Below, one piece after another: positions 33,919 to 43,501 of a stretch of DNA of 64,000 bases. Where the stretch lies: NCBI GenBank assembly GCA_963699175.1, contig OY969418.1, positions 8,122,001-8,186,000 on the forward strand, written 5' to 3'. The position numbers and the translations under genes are program-made. A model generated the notes under the pieces. It made no database searches. It saw only the letters and a list, made by a program, of their open reading frames with translations, and was not told where the DNA came from. Origin of the DNA: JACPYM01 sp963699175. GTDB taxonomy: Bacteria > Acidobacteriota > Blastocatellia > RBC074. Positions within the stretch are counted from its first letter, which is position 1; the number at the start of each line of letters is the position of its first letter.

Positions 33919-34974
33919 ATGAACACGCTCTGGCAAGACCTGCGCTGCGGTCGGCGGTATAACGAACAGCAACAGGTACGCGCGCTCTATGAGCGCTTGC
34001 TCGGACAAGTGCAGGCGCTGCCGGGCGTGCGCGCCGCCGCTTTGAGCAACAGCTTGCGGCCGGACAGCACGTCAGGCTCAGACAATTTCACGATTGAAGG
34101 CTGGCCTGTTAGCGCCGATCGAGAACAGCCCGTTGCTTACGTGATTGTGGTAAGCCCTGACTATTTCCGCGCGCTCGACTTGCCGCTGCGCCGGGGGCGT
34201 TATCTCACTGCTGCCGATTCTGCTGAAGCCCCGCGCGTGATGCTGATCAACGAGACGATGGCGCGTCGCTTCTTTCCAAACGAAGACCCGCTCGGCAAGC
34301 GCATCAATCGCGGCAGCGAGCGCGAGCCGGAATGGTGCGAAATCGTCGGCGTCGTCGGTGACGCAAAATACAACGGGGTGGCGGATGAGGTGCAGCCGGC
34401 TTTTTACCAGCCGCTAACGCAACTCGTCTCAGGGAATGTGTTTCTCTCCATCAAGACCGAAGCTGCCGATCCGTTGAGCCTGGCCGCCGCTGTGCGTAAC
34501 CAGGTCAAGTCGCTCGACAGCGAGTTGCCGGTATCGCAGGTCGGCACGTTGGAAGAACGCTTTGCCACGGCGGTTGCGCAGCCACGTTTTCGCACTACGC
34601 TGATCGCGCTGTTCGCCGTGCTCGCCTTAGTGCTCGCTAGTGTGGGCATCTACGGCGTGATCGCTTACTCGGTCACGCAGCGCACGCACGAGATCGGCGT
34701 GCGGCTGGCGCTGGGCGCGCAGACCGGCGACGTGCTGAAGCTGGTGTTCAAGCAGGGGGCGGTTTTGGCCGTCATCGGTGTGGTGATTGGTGTGGGCGCG
34801 TCTTTCGCCTTGACGGGGCTGCTCGAAAAACTGCTCTTCAACGTAAGCCCGACCGACCCACTAATCTATGGCGGAATTGCGGTGTTGCTCACGGCTGTAG
34901 CATTGTTGGCCTGTTATCTGCCAGCGCGGCGAGCGACGAAAGTTGATCCGTTGGTGGCGCTGCGTTATGAGTAG
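33919..34974 (+). CDS. ADOP-type permease, copy 6, with a large in-frame internal deletion
   Basis: The 351-residue product begins with the ADOP leader (MNTLWQDLRCG) and passes within one or two residues into sequence that in other copies lies near residue 445 (YNEQQQVRALYERLLGQ). About 435 residues are missing: TM1, the whole first periplasmic domain, TM2-4 and TM5. The second periplasmic domain and the last three TM segments remain (ending TKVDPLVALRYE), with one intact coupling loop THEIGVRLALGAQTGDV. The frame, the GGGGAAG ribosome site and the full upstream dyad plus sigma-54-like promoter are kept. With no signal or TM segment ahead of it, the periplasmic domain would be left in the cytoplasm, so it is probably a decaying gene, although a regulatory half-permease is possible. 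Confidence 0.88.
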   Translation: MNTLWQDLRCGRRYNEQQQVRALYERLLGQVQALPGVRAAALSNSLRPDSTSGSDNFTIEGWPVSADREQPVAYVIVVSPDYFRALDLPLRRGRYLTAADSAEAPRVMLINETMARRFFPNEDPLGKRINRGSEREPEWCEIVGVVGDAKYNGVADEVQPAFYQPLTQLVSGNVFLSIKTEAADPLSLAAAVRNQVKSLDSELPVSQVGTLEERFATAVAQPRFRTTLIALFAVLALVLASVGIYGVIAYSVTQRTHEIGVRLALGAQTGDVLKLVFKQGAVLAVIGVVIGVGASFALTGLLEKLLFNVSPTDPLIYGGIAVLLTAVALLACYLPARRATKVDPLVALRYE

Positions 34975-35047
34975 TAAACAGTGCAGTACCACTAGCCCCA
35001 GTTTATCCGGTTTTTGGTGTGCAAAGCAGATAGATAAAGAAGTGGCT

Positions 35048-36535
35048 ATGGACAGACCTTTACCTGTACAAAAGACCCTGCTCCCGGCGTGGTTAAAACG
35101 CAACATTTTGACGGGCGTATTGCTGCTTGCCGTGGTCTTCGCTGTCGGGATGCTGCCGCTCGTCTTTGTGTATTTCTATAATCGCGCTGACTCGTCGGGA
35201 AGCGCGCTCACACCGGGTGGCGGCGTTGACGATGTTGCAGGCTTGGCAGCACAAGTGACGGCGTCGTCCTTGGTCGCCTTTATCAACGTCAGCGTCATTC
35301 CGCTGGACACTGAGCGGGTGCTCAAAGGACAGACTGTCATCGTCAAAGGCGACCGCATTGCAGAGCTTGGCCCGGCTGAGCAAATCAAAGTCCCAGGCGG
35401 CGCCCTGCGCATTGAGGGCGCGGGAAAATACCTGCTGCCCGGCTTGGTGGATATGCACGTTCATCTGCGCAATTACAGCGAGCAGGACATGGCCGGCTTG
35501 TTGCAGCTTTACGTCATCAATGGCGTCACCACCGTCCTGAACCTTTCCGGCGCGCCGCGCCACCTGGAAATGCGCGGGCGGGTGGCGCGCGGTGAACTTT
35601 TCGGCCCGACCATTTACACGAGCGGCCCTTTCATCGCGGCGTCGCCCAACCCGCCACCGTCGCCCGCCGAGATTGAAGCGGCGGTTATCGAACAGAAGCG
35701 GGCCGGCTACGATCTAATCAAGATTCACGGTGAGTTCACGCGCGAAGGTTATCGCAAGCTCTTCGAGGTCGCGCGGCGCGAGAAGATAAAGGTCGTTGGC
35801 CACTCCCCGCGTAATCTCGGCTACGAGGTGATGAGCGAAGAGCGGCAGGACGCCGTGGCGCACGCTGAAGAGTATCTCTATGATCGGCAGGGAAATTCGA
35901 GTCACTATGCCGAACTCGAGCCGAAGATCCCTGCCATCGCCCAGGCGACGGCGCAGGCGGGGACTTGGCTGATTCCGAACCTGACGGCTTACAAAAACAT
36001 CGGCGAACAGGCGATTGACATCAACGCGGTCTTCAACCGCCCGGAGATGCGCTACCTGCCGCCAGCCATCGCCGCGCAATGGGGGCCGGACAACAATCCC
36101 TACCACGCGCGCTTCAAGCATCTGCCCGCTGACTCTTTTTGGGCGCGCTACCGCGTGTTGGAGAAGCTGACCAAAGGGTTCCACGACGCAGGCGTGCGAC
36201 TGCTCGCCGGGACGGACGCGATGAACCCGTCGGTTGTGCCGGGGTTTTCGCTGCACGCCGAATTGCGTGACTTGGTGGCGGCGGGGCTAACGCCCTACGA
36301 GGCGCTCCGGGCCGCAACCTCCAACGCGGCGGAATTCCTGGGCGCGGCAACCGAGTTTGGCACAATCGCGACTGGCCGCCGTGCCGACTTGATACTGGTC
36401 GAGGCCGACCCGTTAAAAGACGTGGGCAATGCGGCCAAGCGCGCCGGTGTGATGTTGCGTGGGAGATGGCTTGCAGGAGAGGAACTGCGCCGGATGTTGG
36501 ATAAGCCTTCCGCCGCTGGCGAGGAGCGAAGGTGA
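35048..36535 (+). CDS. Membrane-anchored amidohydrolase (imidazolonepropionase-like)
   Basis: I chose the ATG at 35048 (MDRPLPVQKTLLPAW); earlier in-frame starts overlap the preceding ADOP. The 495-residue protein has one TM anchor (residues ~19-42, ILTGVLLLAVVFAVGMLPLVFVYF), so the enzyme faces the periplasm. The metal-dependent barrel shows VDMHVHL (two metal ligands), IKIHGEF, VVGHSPRN, AVAHAEEYL and AGTDA (the catalytic Asp), then the usual PYEALRAATSNAAEFLG and GRRADLILVEADPL of the composite beta domain. The family includes imidazolonepropionases, prolidases and other amide or lactam hydrolases; substrate unknown. It starts 73 bp after the deleted ADOP and could be read from the same promoter. 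Confidence 0.92.
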   Translation: MDRPLPVQKTLLPAWLKRNILTGVLLLAVVFAVGMLPLVFVYFYNRADSSGSALTPGGGVDDVAGLAAQVTASSLVAFINVSVIPLDTERVLKGQTVIVKGDRIAELGPAEQIKVPGGALRIEGAGKYLLPGLVDMHVHLRNYSEQDMAGLLQLYVINGVTTVLNLSGAPRHLEMRGRVARGELFGPTIYTSGPFIAASPNPPPSPAEIEAAVIEQKRAGYDLIKIHGEFTREGYRKLFEVARREKIKVVGHSPRNLGYEVMSEERQDAVAHAEEYLYDRQGNSSHYAELEPKIPAIAQATAQAGTWLIPNLTAYKNIGEQAIDINAVFNRPEMRYLPPAIAAQWGPDNNPYHARFKHLPADSFWARYRVLEKLTKGFHDAGVRLLAGTDAMNPSVVPGFSLHAELRDLVAAGLTPYEALRAATSNAAEFLGAATEFGTIATGRRADLILVEADPLKDVGNAAKRAGVMLRGRWLAGEELRRMLDKPSAAGEERR

Positions 36536-36582
36536 GACATGGCAATCACACGTTGTCACGCGATTGAGAGAAATAAAGGAGT

Positions 36583-36758
36583 GGTAACGCACAAAAAGTA
36601 ATGCAACGAGCAGGACGAGTCTCGTTCACAGCAGAGACGCCGAGAACGCCGAGGAAGCGCAGAGTTTGTCGGTAAGCTCTTGTTTCTCTCTTCCTCTCTG
36701 CGTAGTCTCCGCGCGCTCGGCGTCTCTGCTGTGAACTCAGCATTCTTAGCACTACCGA
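36583..36758. repeat. ~180-bp dispersed hairpin element, copy 1
   Basis: Its core is a long imperfect hairpin (GTTCACAGCAGAGACGCCGAG at 36624 against the complementary end at 36736) made of GAGACGC/GAACGCC-like units. The flanks (GGTAACGCACAAAAAGTAA on the left, CTCAGCATTCTTAGCACTACCGA on the right) match the reverse complement of the flanks of the element at 54540-54720, so the repeat unit is larger than the hairpin. It fills the gap between the amidohydrolase and ADOP copy 7. Confidence 0.7.
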
Positions 36759-36768
36759 AGGAGTCACG

Positions 36769-39174
36769 ATGCGAACGTTGATACAAGATTTACGCTACGG
36801 CGCGCGCATGCTGGCGAAGAAGCCGGGCTTCACTTTGATTGCCATCTTGACACTGGCGCTGGGCATCGGCGCGAACGCCGCGATTTTTAGTGTGCTCAAT
36901 TCAATCCTGCTGCGCCCGCTGCCCTATCACGAGCCGGAGCGACTCGTGCAAGTCTGGGAGACGTATCAACCGAACGGGACTGATCGTGGTGGGGTCGCGC
37001 CCAACAACTTCCTCGATTGGGCCAAGCAGGCGCAGAGGTTTGAAGGTTTCAGCGCGGTCTGGAATTGGGGCTATTCGCTCACGGGCACCAACGAGCCGAC
37101 CGAGATATTCGGGATGAAGGTCTCGCCCAACTTCTTCTCCTTGCTGGGCGTCAAGCCGCAACTGGGCCGCTTCTTTCTGCCGGAAGAAGATCAGCCGGGC
37201 AAGAGCCACGTCGTAGTGATCAGCCACAGCCTCTGGCAGCAGCGCTTCGGCGGCGACGCGGCGGCGGTCGGGAAGACAATCAAGCTGGACGATGAGGTGT
37301 ACACGATCATCGGCGTGCTGCGGCCCGATTTTCGCCAGTTTGAAATGGCCGGCGATTTTTCCTCCGGTTTGTGGACGCCGCTCGTGCTCGACCCCGCCGC
37401 CAACAATCGCAGTAATCATTATCTGCGCGTCCTCGGGCGGTTGAAGTCGGGCGCAACGCTCCAACAAGCGCAGACCGAGATGAGCGCCATCGCGCGCCAA
37501 CTCGAATTGGCGTACCCGCAGACCAACACCGAGCGCGGCGTGCAACTCGTGCCTTTGCACGAACAGGTAACGGGCAACGTCCGCCGTGTCTTGTTCCTGT
37601 TGCAATGCGTGACGGGGCTGGTGCTGCTGATCGCCTGCGTCAACGTGGCGAATCTGTTGCTCGCACGTGTGACAGCGCGCGAGAAAGAGCTGGCGATTCG
37701 CGCGGCGTTGGGCGCCGGGCGCTGGCGCTTGGTGCGCTTGCTGCTCGCCGAGAGTCTGGCGCTGGCGTTAATCGGCGGCGGTGCAGGACTGCTGCTCGCC
37801 TTATGGGGGACGGATCTGCTCATCTCGGTTGCCCCGCCGGACATCCCGCGCCTGGACGAGATCAGCCCTGACGCGCGCGTCATCGGTTTCACCTTCGCGC
37901 TCTCCTTACTGACGGTGGCGTTGCTCGGCGTCATCCCGGCGTGGCAGGCCGCGCGCGTCAATCTCAACACGGCTTTGAAAGAAGGCGGGCGCGGCGCGAC
38001 TCAAGGGCAGAGCTTGCGCGGTGCACTTGTCGTGGCCGAGATTGCGCTGACGCTGGTCTTGTTGGTCGGCTCCGGTCTGCTCGTGCGCAGCCTGGTTCGT
38101 TTACAGAATGTGAAGCTGGGCTTCAACCCGGAGCGCGTGTTAACGCTGCGCGTCTCTTTGTCTGAAGCGAAATACAAAGAGCGTGAGCAGATCGCCAACT
38201 TTTTTCGGCAAGCGGTCGCGCGCGTCGAGCGACTGCCCGGCGTGCAGAGCGCCACCGTAAGTTCCACGCTGCCGCTCATTCGCATGGGCAACACGAGGGT
38301 CAGCTTTGAGATCGAGGGGCAGCCCGTTGATCCCGGACGCGCGCCGACGGCTTACTACCGGCTGATCAGCCCCGCCTTCTTCCGCACGCTGGAGATTCCA
38401 TTCATCAAAGGCCGCGCGTTCACCGAGGCGGATGCGCGCGAAGCTTCACAGGTTGCGATCATCAATGAAGGATTCGCCCGTCGCTATTTTGCGAACGCCG
38501 ATCCCATCGGCAAGAAGCTCATCGCCGGTCGCACCACGCGCGAGATCGTTGGTGTGGCGGCAAACATCCACCACCGCACGCTGGAAGCCGAGGAAGAATT
38601 GGAGCTGTACGTGCCACACGCCCAGAACCCGCGCGGCACCGTGATGCTGGCGATTCGCACTGCGTCCGATCAGCGCGGCATAACTGCTGCGGCGCAAAAA
38701 GCTATTTGGGAAGGCGACCCTGAGGCGGCCATTTCCAGCGTGGCGCCGCTGGAACAGGTATTGGCTGGCGTGCTGGCGCGCCCGCGTTTCAACGCGCTGC
38801 TGCTCGGCGTCTTCTCGGCAGCGGCCTTGCTGCTGGCCGCCGTCGGCATTTACGGCGTGATGAGCTACACGGTGACGCAGAACACGCGCGAGATCGGCAT
38901 CCGCCTGGCGCTGGGCGCGCAGCCGCGTGATGTGCTGAAGCTGGTGGTTGGGCAGGGATTGGTGCTCACGCTAGTCGGCGTTGCCATCGGATTAGGAGCA
39001 GCGGTCGCCTTGACGCGCTTCGTCGCCAAATTGCTGTTTGAGGTGAGCGCGACTGATCCGCTGACGTTTGGCGGTGTTTCGCTGCTGCTGACTGTGGTGG
39101 CGCTGCTGGCTTGCTGGATACCGGCGCGGCGGGCGACGAAAGTTGATCCGCTGGTCGCGCTGCGGTATGAGTGA
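36769..39174 (+). CDS. ADOP-type duplicated FtsX/MacB-like permease, copy 7
   Basis: This 801-residue permease begins MRTLIQDLRYGARMLAKKPG, with GGAG seven bases before the ATG. Coupling loops are EKELAIRAALGAGRWRL and TREIGIRLALGAQPRDV, and it ends TKVDPLVALRYE. The full eight-TM arrangement is intact. It is the first of five complete ADOPs in this part of the window, yet it has no dyad or sigma-54-like element; its upstream region is entirely the ~180-bp repeat. If it is co-regulated with the others, transcription must come through from 33.8 kb or from within the repeat. Confidence 0.95.
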   Translation: MRTLIQDLRYGARMLAKKPGFTLIAILTLALGIGANAAIFSVLNSILLRPLPYHEPERLVQVWETYQPNGTDRGGVAPNNFLDWAKQAQRFEGFSAVWNWGYSLTGTNEPTEIFGMKVSPNFFSLLGVKPQLGRFFLPEEDQPGKSHVVVISHSLWQQRFGGDAAAVGKTIKLDDEVYTIIGVLRPDFRQFEMAGDFSSGLWTPLVLDPAANNRSNHYLRVLGRLKSGATLQQAQTEMSAIARQLELAYPQTNTERGVQLVPLHEQVTGNVRRVLFLLQCVTGLVLLIACVNVANLLLARVTAREKELAIRAALGAGRWRLVRLLLAESLALALIGGGAGLLLALWGTDLLISVAPPDIPRLDEISPDARVIGFTFALSLLTVALLGVIPAWQAARVNLNTALKEGGRGATQGQSLRGALVVAEIALTLVLLVGSGLLVRSLVRLQNVKLGFNPERVLTLRVSLSEAKYKEREQIANFFRQAVARVERLPGVQSATVSSTLPLIRMGNTRVSFEIEGQPVDPGRAPTAYYRLISPAFFRTLEIPFIKGRAFTEADAREASQVAIINEGFARRYFANADPIGKKLIAGRTTREIVGVAANIHHRTLEAEEELELYVPHAQNPRGTVMLAIRTASDQRGITAAAQKAIWEGDPEAAISSVAPLEQVLAGVLARPRFNALLLGVFSAAALLLAAVGIYGVMSYTVTQNTREIGIRLALGAQPRDVLKLVVGQGLVLTLVGVAIGLGAAVALTRFVAKLLFEVSATDPLTFGGVSLLLTVVALLACWIPARRATKVDPLVALRYE

Positions 39175-39303
39175 TTTCGGCGTAGCCGACTAATTGAAGC
39201 GCGCGCAAACACGCCGTCAACAACGGGCAAGCCGAAGCGCTGACGTTCGGCAGCGCGGTCTAACAAAAAGCGTCAAGCCAGAGCAAAACCAAGGAAAAGC
39301 AAA

Positions 39304-40845
39304 ATGTTCAATCGCCTCATTTTGACAGTGCTCATTCTTTTAGTCGGCCATACAAGTGTCGCCGCGCAATCTGCCGATCAAATCATCAAGCAGCATTTGA
39401 AAGCCAGCGGCGGCACGAACCAACTCCGTCGCATTGAAAACACGATTTACACTGGCACGGTGGTGAATCCGGTCACAGAGCAAACGGGCCGCTTCGTGCT
39501 GCGGCTCAAACGGCCTGATCGTTTGATGACAGAGATGGAACTCGGCGGCTTTGAATCGAACGCAGCTTACAACGGGCGCTCGGCGTGGCGCCGTGATTCG
39601 CGCGACGGTTTGCGGACGCTGACGGCGCTCGACGGCGCGCGCTTCAAAGCCGATGCCCTTTACCGCAACGATCATTTCCTGAATTACAAACGTAACAAGC
39701 TGCGCGTGGTGCTAGTGGGCCGCGCGCCGGTCAACGGGCGTGACGCCTTTGTGCTCGAACTGACAACACCGCAGGCACTCAAGCGCAAAGTCTATTTCGA
39801 TGCGCAGAGCTATTTGATCCTGCGCGAGGAGCAGGAGACAGCGGCAGGGACAGATGTCATCAGCTACGGCGATTACCACAAAGTTGATGAGGTGATGGAG
39901 CCGCGCTCAATCGAATTGCGCAGCGGCGATTCAATCTTGCGCGTCACGCTCAATCAAGTCGAGCACAATCGTCCGCTGGATGAGGCGATTTTTGGCTATC
40001 CGCCTGTGTCAGGTGCGCCCTTGCCCGATGTTGCTACATTGCTGCGCGAAGTGGGGCAGAACCAGCAACACAATGATGCGATCATCGAGAATTACAGTTA
40101 CACCGAGGTCCTCACCGAACGCACGATCACCAATAAAGGCGAAGTGACTGAGAAAGATTCCACGACCAAAGAGATCAGCCATTACCTCGGCGAGCAGATC
40201 GAACGGTTAGTGAAAAGGGGCGGGCAGCCGCTCAGCCCCGAAGAAGACGCGAAACAGCTCAAACAGTTCGAAAAACGCATTCACGAGATCGAGGCAGAGA
40301 AGCAAAAGTATGAAGAGCGCAAACGCAAACGTGACGAAGCGCGGGCTCGCGGCGAGCGCGTCAAGGAGGATGAAGACAACCCAGACTTGGCTGAGTTTCT
40401 GCGCGTGTGCGACTTCGTCAACCCACGGCGCGAACGTTTTCGCGGGCGCGAGGTGATCGTCTTCGATTTCCAGCCCAAACCCAACGTCAAGGCGCGCAAC
40501 CTGGGTGAAAGTCTGGTGCAAAAGCTCGTCGGCGTGATGTGGGTGGACGCCGAAGCCAAAGAAGTCGCCCGGCTCGAAGCGCATTTCAACGACAAGCTCA
40601 AGATCGCTGGCGGGTTGCTGGCTACCATCCAACCGGGCAGCGCTTTGATCCTGGAGCAGGAGCACGTCAACAACGAAGTGTGGTTGCCTTCTTACGCGTC
40701 GCTCAACCTTTCGGCGCGCCTGCTGCTTTTCAAAGGCATCAATGCCAACGTTAGCAAGCGTTACAGTGATTACAAGAAGTTCAAGGTTGATTCCAAGAGT
40801 GAGCTTAAAAAGCCAACGGAAGAGAAAAAAATTCCCGAGCGTTGA
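39304..40845 (+). CDS. Secreted LolA-like-fold protein with a coiled-coil segment
   Basis: This 513-residue protein has a signal peptide (LILTVLILLVGHTSVAA before QSAD). Residues ~25-235 resemble the outer-membrane lipoprotein-sorting (LolA-like) half-barrel: IIKQHLKASGGTNQLRRI, KVYFDAQSYLILREEQ and YGDYHKVDEVMEPRSIEL. A second domain (~245-505) is interrupted at ~315-345 by a strongly charged coiled coil (KRIHEIEAEKQKYEERKRKR) and ends with a beta-rich part. The first domain is of the same type as the C-terminal half of the cytochrome at 2248. Proteins of this kind are frequent beside ADOP genes in Acidobacteria, in my recollection; a carrier or chaperone role for the permease substrate is an inference. 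Confidence 0.8.
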   Translation: MFNRLILTVLILLVGHTSVAAQSADQIIKQHLKASGGTNQLRRIENTIYTGTVVNPVTEQTGRFVLRLKRPDRLMTEMELGGFESNAAYNGRSAWRRDSRDGLRTLTALDGARFKADALYRNDHFLNYKRNKLRVVLVGRAPVNGRDAFVLELTTPQALKRKVYFDAQSYLILREEQETAAGTDVISYGDYHKVDEVMEPRSIELRSGDSILRVTLNQVEHNRPLDEAIFGYPPVSGAPLPDVATLLREVGQNQQHNDAIIENYSYTEVLTERTITNKGEVTEKDSTTKEISHYLGEQIERLVKRGGQPLSPEEDAKQLKQFEKRIHEIEAEKQKYEERKRKRDEARARGERVKEDEDNPDLAEFLRVCDFVNPRRERFRGREVIVFDFQPKPNVKARNLGESLVQKLVGVMWVDAEAKEVARLEAHFNDKLKIAGGLLATIQPGSALILEQEHVNNEVWLPSYASLNLSARLLLFKGINANVSKRYSDYKKFKVDSKSELKKPTEEKKIPER

Positions 40846-40981
40846 TCTGCTCTGATTAATATTGGGGGGCACGTTACCTGACAATGCCCGCTAAAGACTT
40901 AGGCAGTAGGGATTTTTTTTGCGACCATGCCGCTACTTGTGTCACTAACCCTCAATCAATCTAATCTGACAGGAGAAGAGT

Positions 40982-43405
40982 ATGGAAACTTTTTGGCAAG
41001 ACCTTCGCTTTGGCTTTCGTCAATTGCTCAGCAAACCCGGCTTCGCGCTGATCGCAGTGCTTTCGCTGGCCTTAGGCATCGGCGCAAATACGGCGATTTT
41101 CAGTCTGGTGGACGCGGTGTTGCTCAGGCCGCTGCCCTTCAGCGACCCGGAGCGGTTGGTGATGGTATGGGAGGACGCGGCCCGCATCGGCTTCCCGCGC
41201 AACACGCCTGCGCCAGCCAACTATGCTGACTGGAAGGCGCAGAACCACGTCTTTGAAGATGTGGCCGCCATCGGATTCGGCGGCTTCAACCTGACAGATG
41301 AAGGCGACCCGGAAATGGTCGAGGCGCAACCCGTGACCGCCAACTTCTTCCCGCTGCTCGGCGTCAAGCCGGTGCTGGGGCGCGCTTTCACGAAAGAAGA
41401 AGACCAGCCAGGCCGGAACAATGTCGTGCTAATCAGCTACGGTCTCTGGCAACGGCGCTTTGGTGGCGAGCAGGGGTTGATCGGGAGAGAGATTCTGCTC
41501 GATGGGCAGAAGCGCACCGTCCTCGGTGTAATGCCGCCGGGCTTTCAATTCATGTCGAAAGAGACGGGCCTCTGGGTGCCGATAGCTTTCACCAACGAAC
41601 AGTTGGCCAATCGCGGCAGTCATTACCTCAGAGTGGTGGCGCGTATGAAACCCGGCGTGACACTCGCTCAAGCACGCGCCGACATAGCCACAATCATGCA
41701 ACGCATCAACCGCGATAACCCGACGCATGGATTTGAAATGGGCTCTGTCGTGGTCTCTTTGCGCGAGCAATTGGCGGGTGACGTTCGCCCCGCGCTGCTC
41801 GTATTGCTGGTGGCAGTTGGCTTCGTCTTGCTGATCGCATGCGCGAACATTGCGAACCTGCTGCTGGCGCGCGGCGCGGCGCGTTACCGTGAAATCGCCG
41901 TGCGCACCGCGTTGGGCGCGGGTCGTGGGCGCATCGTGCGACAGTTGTTGACCGAGAGCGTGCTGCTGGCCATCGCGGGTGGCGTCGCCGGGCTGTTCTT
42001 TGCATGGTGGAGCTTTTCCTTCCTCAAACAACTTATTCCAGACAGCATGGCGATGAATGCTGGAGTACAGATTGACGCGCGCGTCTTCGGCTTCACGCTA
42101 TTGCTTTCGCTGCTGACTGGAATCATCTTCGGACTCGCGCCCGCGCTGCAAGCCGCTAAGGTTGATTTGAATGAAGCCTTGAAACAGAGCGGTGGGCGCA
42201 CAGGCACGGGCGCAGGACATCGCCGATTGCGCGGCGCGTTGGTGGTGAGCGAAATCGCGCTGGCGTTGGTCTTGGCTGTCGGCGCGGGCTTATTGATCCA
42301 GACCTTCCTGCGGCTGCGCGCGCTCGACATCGGCGTCAATCCGGAGAACGTGCTGACGCTTAGGACATCGCTCGCGCGCAGCAAATACGGCGAGCTGCCG
42401 AAGCGCGCTGCTTTTTATCAGCAAGTGTTGGAGCGCGTGCGCGCTTTGCCCGGCGTAACCTCCGCCGGTTACACGACTGCCGTGCCGCTGACCTGGAAGG
42501 GCGGCACCAACGGCTTCACTGTCGAAGGGCATGAGCAGGGGGCGGGGCAAGACGCAAACAGTCGGCAAGCCAGTCCCGGCTACATGGAAACGATGGGTAT
42601 CAAGCTGCGCGAAGGCCGCTTTCTCAACGAGCACGATGACGCGCAAGCGCAGACCGTCGCCATCATCAACGAAACAATGGCGCGCCAATATTGGCCAGGC
42701 GCAAGCGCGCTCAGCAAACGTTTCAAACTCGGCCCGGCTGATTCACCACGGCCCTGGTTCACAGTTGTCGGCGTCATCGCTGACGTGAAGGAGATGGGGC
42801 TTGAAGCCCCGCCCAAAGCTGAAATGTTCTTCCCGTATCAGCAAATGCCTGACATGTTCTGGAATGCCCCGCGCGACCTGACGGTGCGCACAACGGGCGA
42901 TCCGCTAAGCCTCGCAGCAGCCGTGCGCCAAGCCGTCTGGTCGGTTGATCGCGCTCAGCCTGTTTCAAACGTCAGGACGATGGATGACATCCTCTCGGAA
43001 GAGGTCGTGCAGCGTCGCATCGGCATGACGTTGCTGGTGTCGTTCGCCTCACTCGCGCTGTTGCTGGCGAGCTTAGGAATTTACGGCGTGCTCTCTTACG
43101 CCGTCACGCAGCGCACGCAGGAGATCGGCATTCGCATGGCGCTTGGTGCTGGCCGGCAAGCTGTAGTGCGAATGGTGATGGCCGACGGGATGCGGCTCGC
43201 CACGGCAGGCGTGGCCATCGGGCTGGGCGTGTCGTTGGCGCTGACGCGCTTGATGTCAGGTTTGCTTTTTGGCGTCAGCGCGAGCGATCCATTTACGTTG
43301 GCGGGCGTGACGCTGTTATTGGCCGCAGTGGCCTTGGTGGCCTGTTACGTTCCGGCACGGCGGGCAGCGAAAGTTGATCCGATGATTGCGCTTAGATACG
43401 AATAG
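40982..43405 (+). CDS. ADOP-type duplicated FtsX/MacB-like permease, copy 8
   Basis: This 807-residue copy begins METFWQDLRFGFRQLLSKPG, with AGGAGA before the ATG, a slightly divergent leader (RFG for RYG). Coupling loops are YREIAVRTALGAGRGRI and TQEIGIRMALGAGRQAV. It ends AKVDPMIALRYE. It follows the LolA-like gene by 136 bp; this gap holds a short run of eight T residues at 40913-40920 but no strong stem before it. Confidence 0.95.
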   Translation: METFWQDLRFGFRQLLSKPGFALIAVLSLALGIGANTAIFSLVDAVLLRPLPFSDPERLVMVWEDAARIGFPRNTPAPANYADWKAQNHVFEDVAAIGFGGFNLTDEGDPEMVEAQPVTANFFPLLGVKPVLGRAFTKEEDQPGRNNVVLISYGLWQRRFGGEQGLIGREILLDGQKRTVLGVMPPGFQFMSKETGLWVPIAFTNEQLANRGSHYLRVVARMKPGVTLAQARADIATIMQRINRDNPTHGFEMGSVVVSLREQLAGDVRPALLVLLVAVGFVLLIACANIANLLLARGAARYREIAVRTALGAGRGRIVRQLLTESVLLAIAGGVAGLFFAWWSFSFLKQLIPDSMAMNAGVQIDARVFGFTLLLSLLTGIIFGLAPALQAAKVDLNEALKQSGGRTGTGAGHRRLRGALVVSEIALALVLAVGAGLLIQTFLRLRALDIGVNPENVLTLRTSLARSKYGELPKRAAFYQQVLERVRALPGVTSAGYTTAVPLTWKGGTNGFTVEGHEQGAGQDANSRQASPGYMETMGIKLREGRFLNEHDDAQAQTVAIINETMARQYWPGASALSKRFKLGPADSPRPWFTVVGVIADVKEMGLEAPPKAEMFFPYQQMPDMFWNAPRDLTVRTTGDPLSLAAAVRQAVWSVDRAQPVSNVRTMDDILSEEVVQRRIGMTLLVSFASLALLLASLGIYGVLSYAVTQRTQEIGIRMALGAGRQAVVRMVMADGMRLATAGVAIGLGVSLALTRLMSGLLFGVSASDPFTLAGVTLLLAAVALVACYVPARRAAKVDPMIALRYE

Positions 43406-43490
43406 ATGTCGGATGCTGGATGCTAGATGTTAGTAGCAAGCGAATCGAGAGGTTCTTTCACCGGCATCTAACATCCAGCATCTGACATCT
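43404..43490. repeat. GGATGCT-unit hairpin between ADOP copies 8 and 9
   Basis: The arms 43404-43429 and 43465-43490 are 26 bases long with two mismatches, one of which would be a G-U pair in RNA, and are made of GGATGCT/AGATGTT units. The left arm starts inside the stop codon of copy 8 and the right arm ends just before the GGAGG of copy 9. Confidence 0.7.
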
Positions 43491-43501
43491 TTGGAGGAAT
43501 G

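Noticed and set aside
40846..40981. Sigma-54-like promoter before ADOP copy 8 (GGGGCACGTTACCTGAC).
   Set aside because: There is no TTG at the -12 position and no dyad 100 bp upstream.
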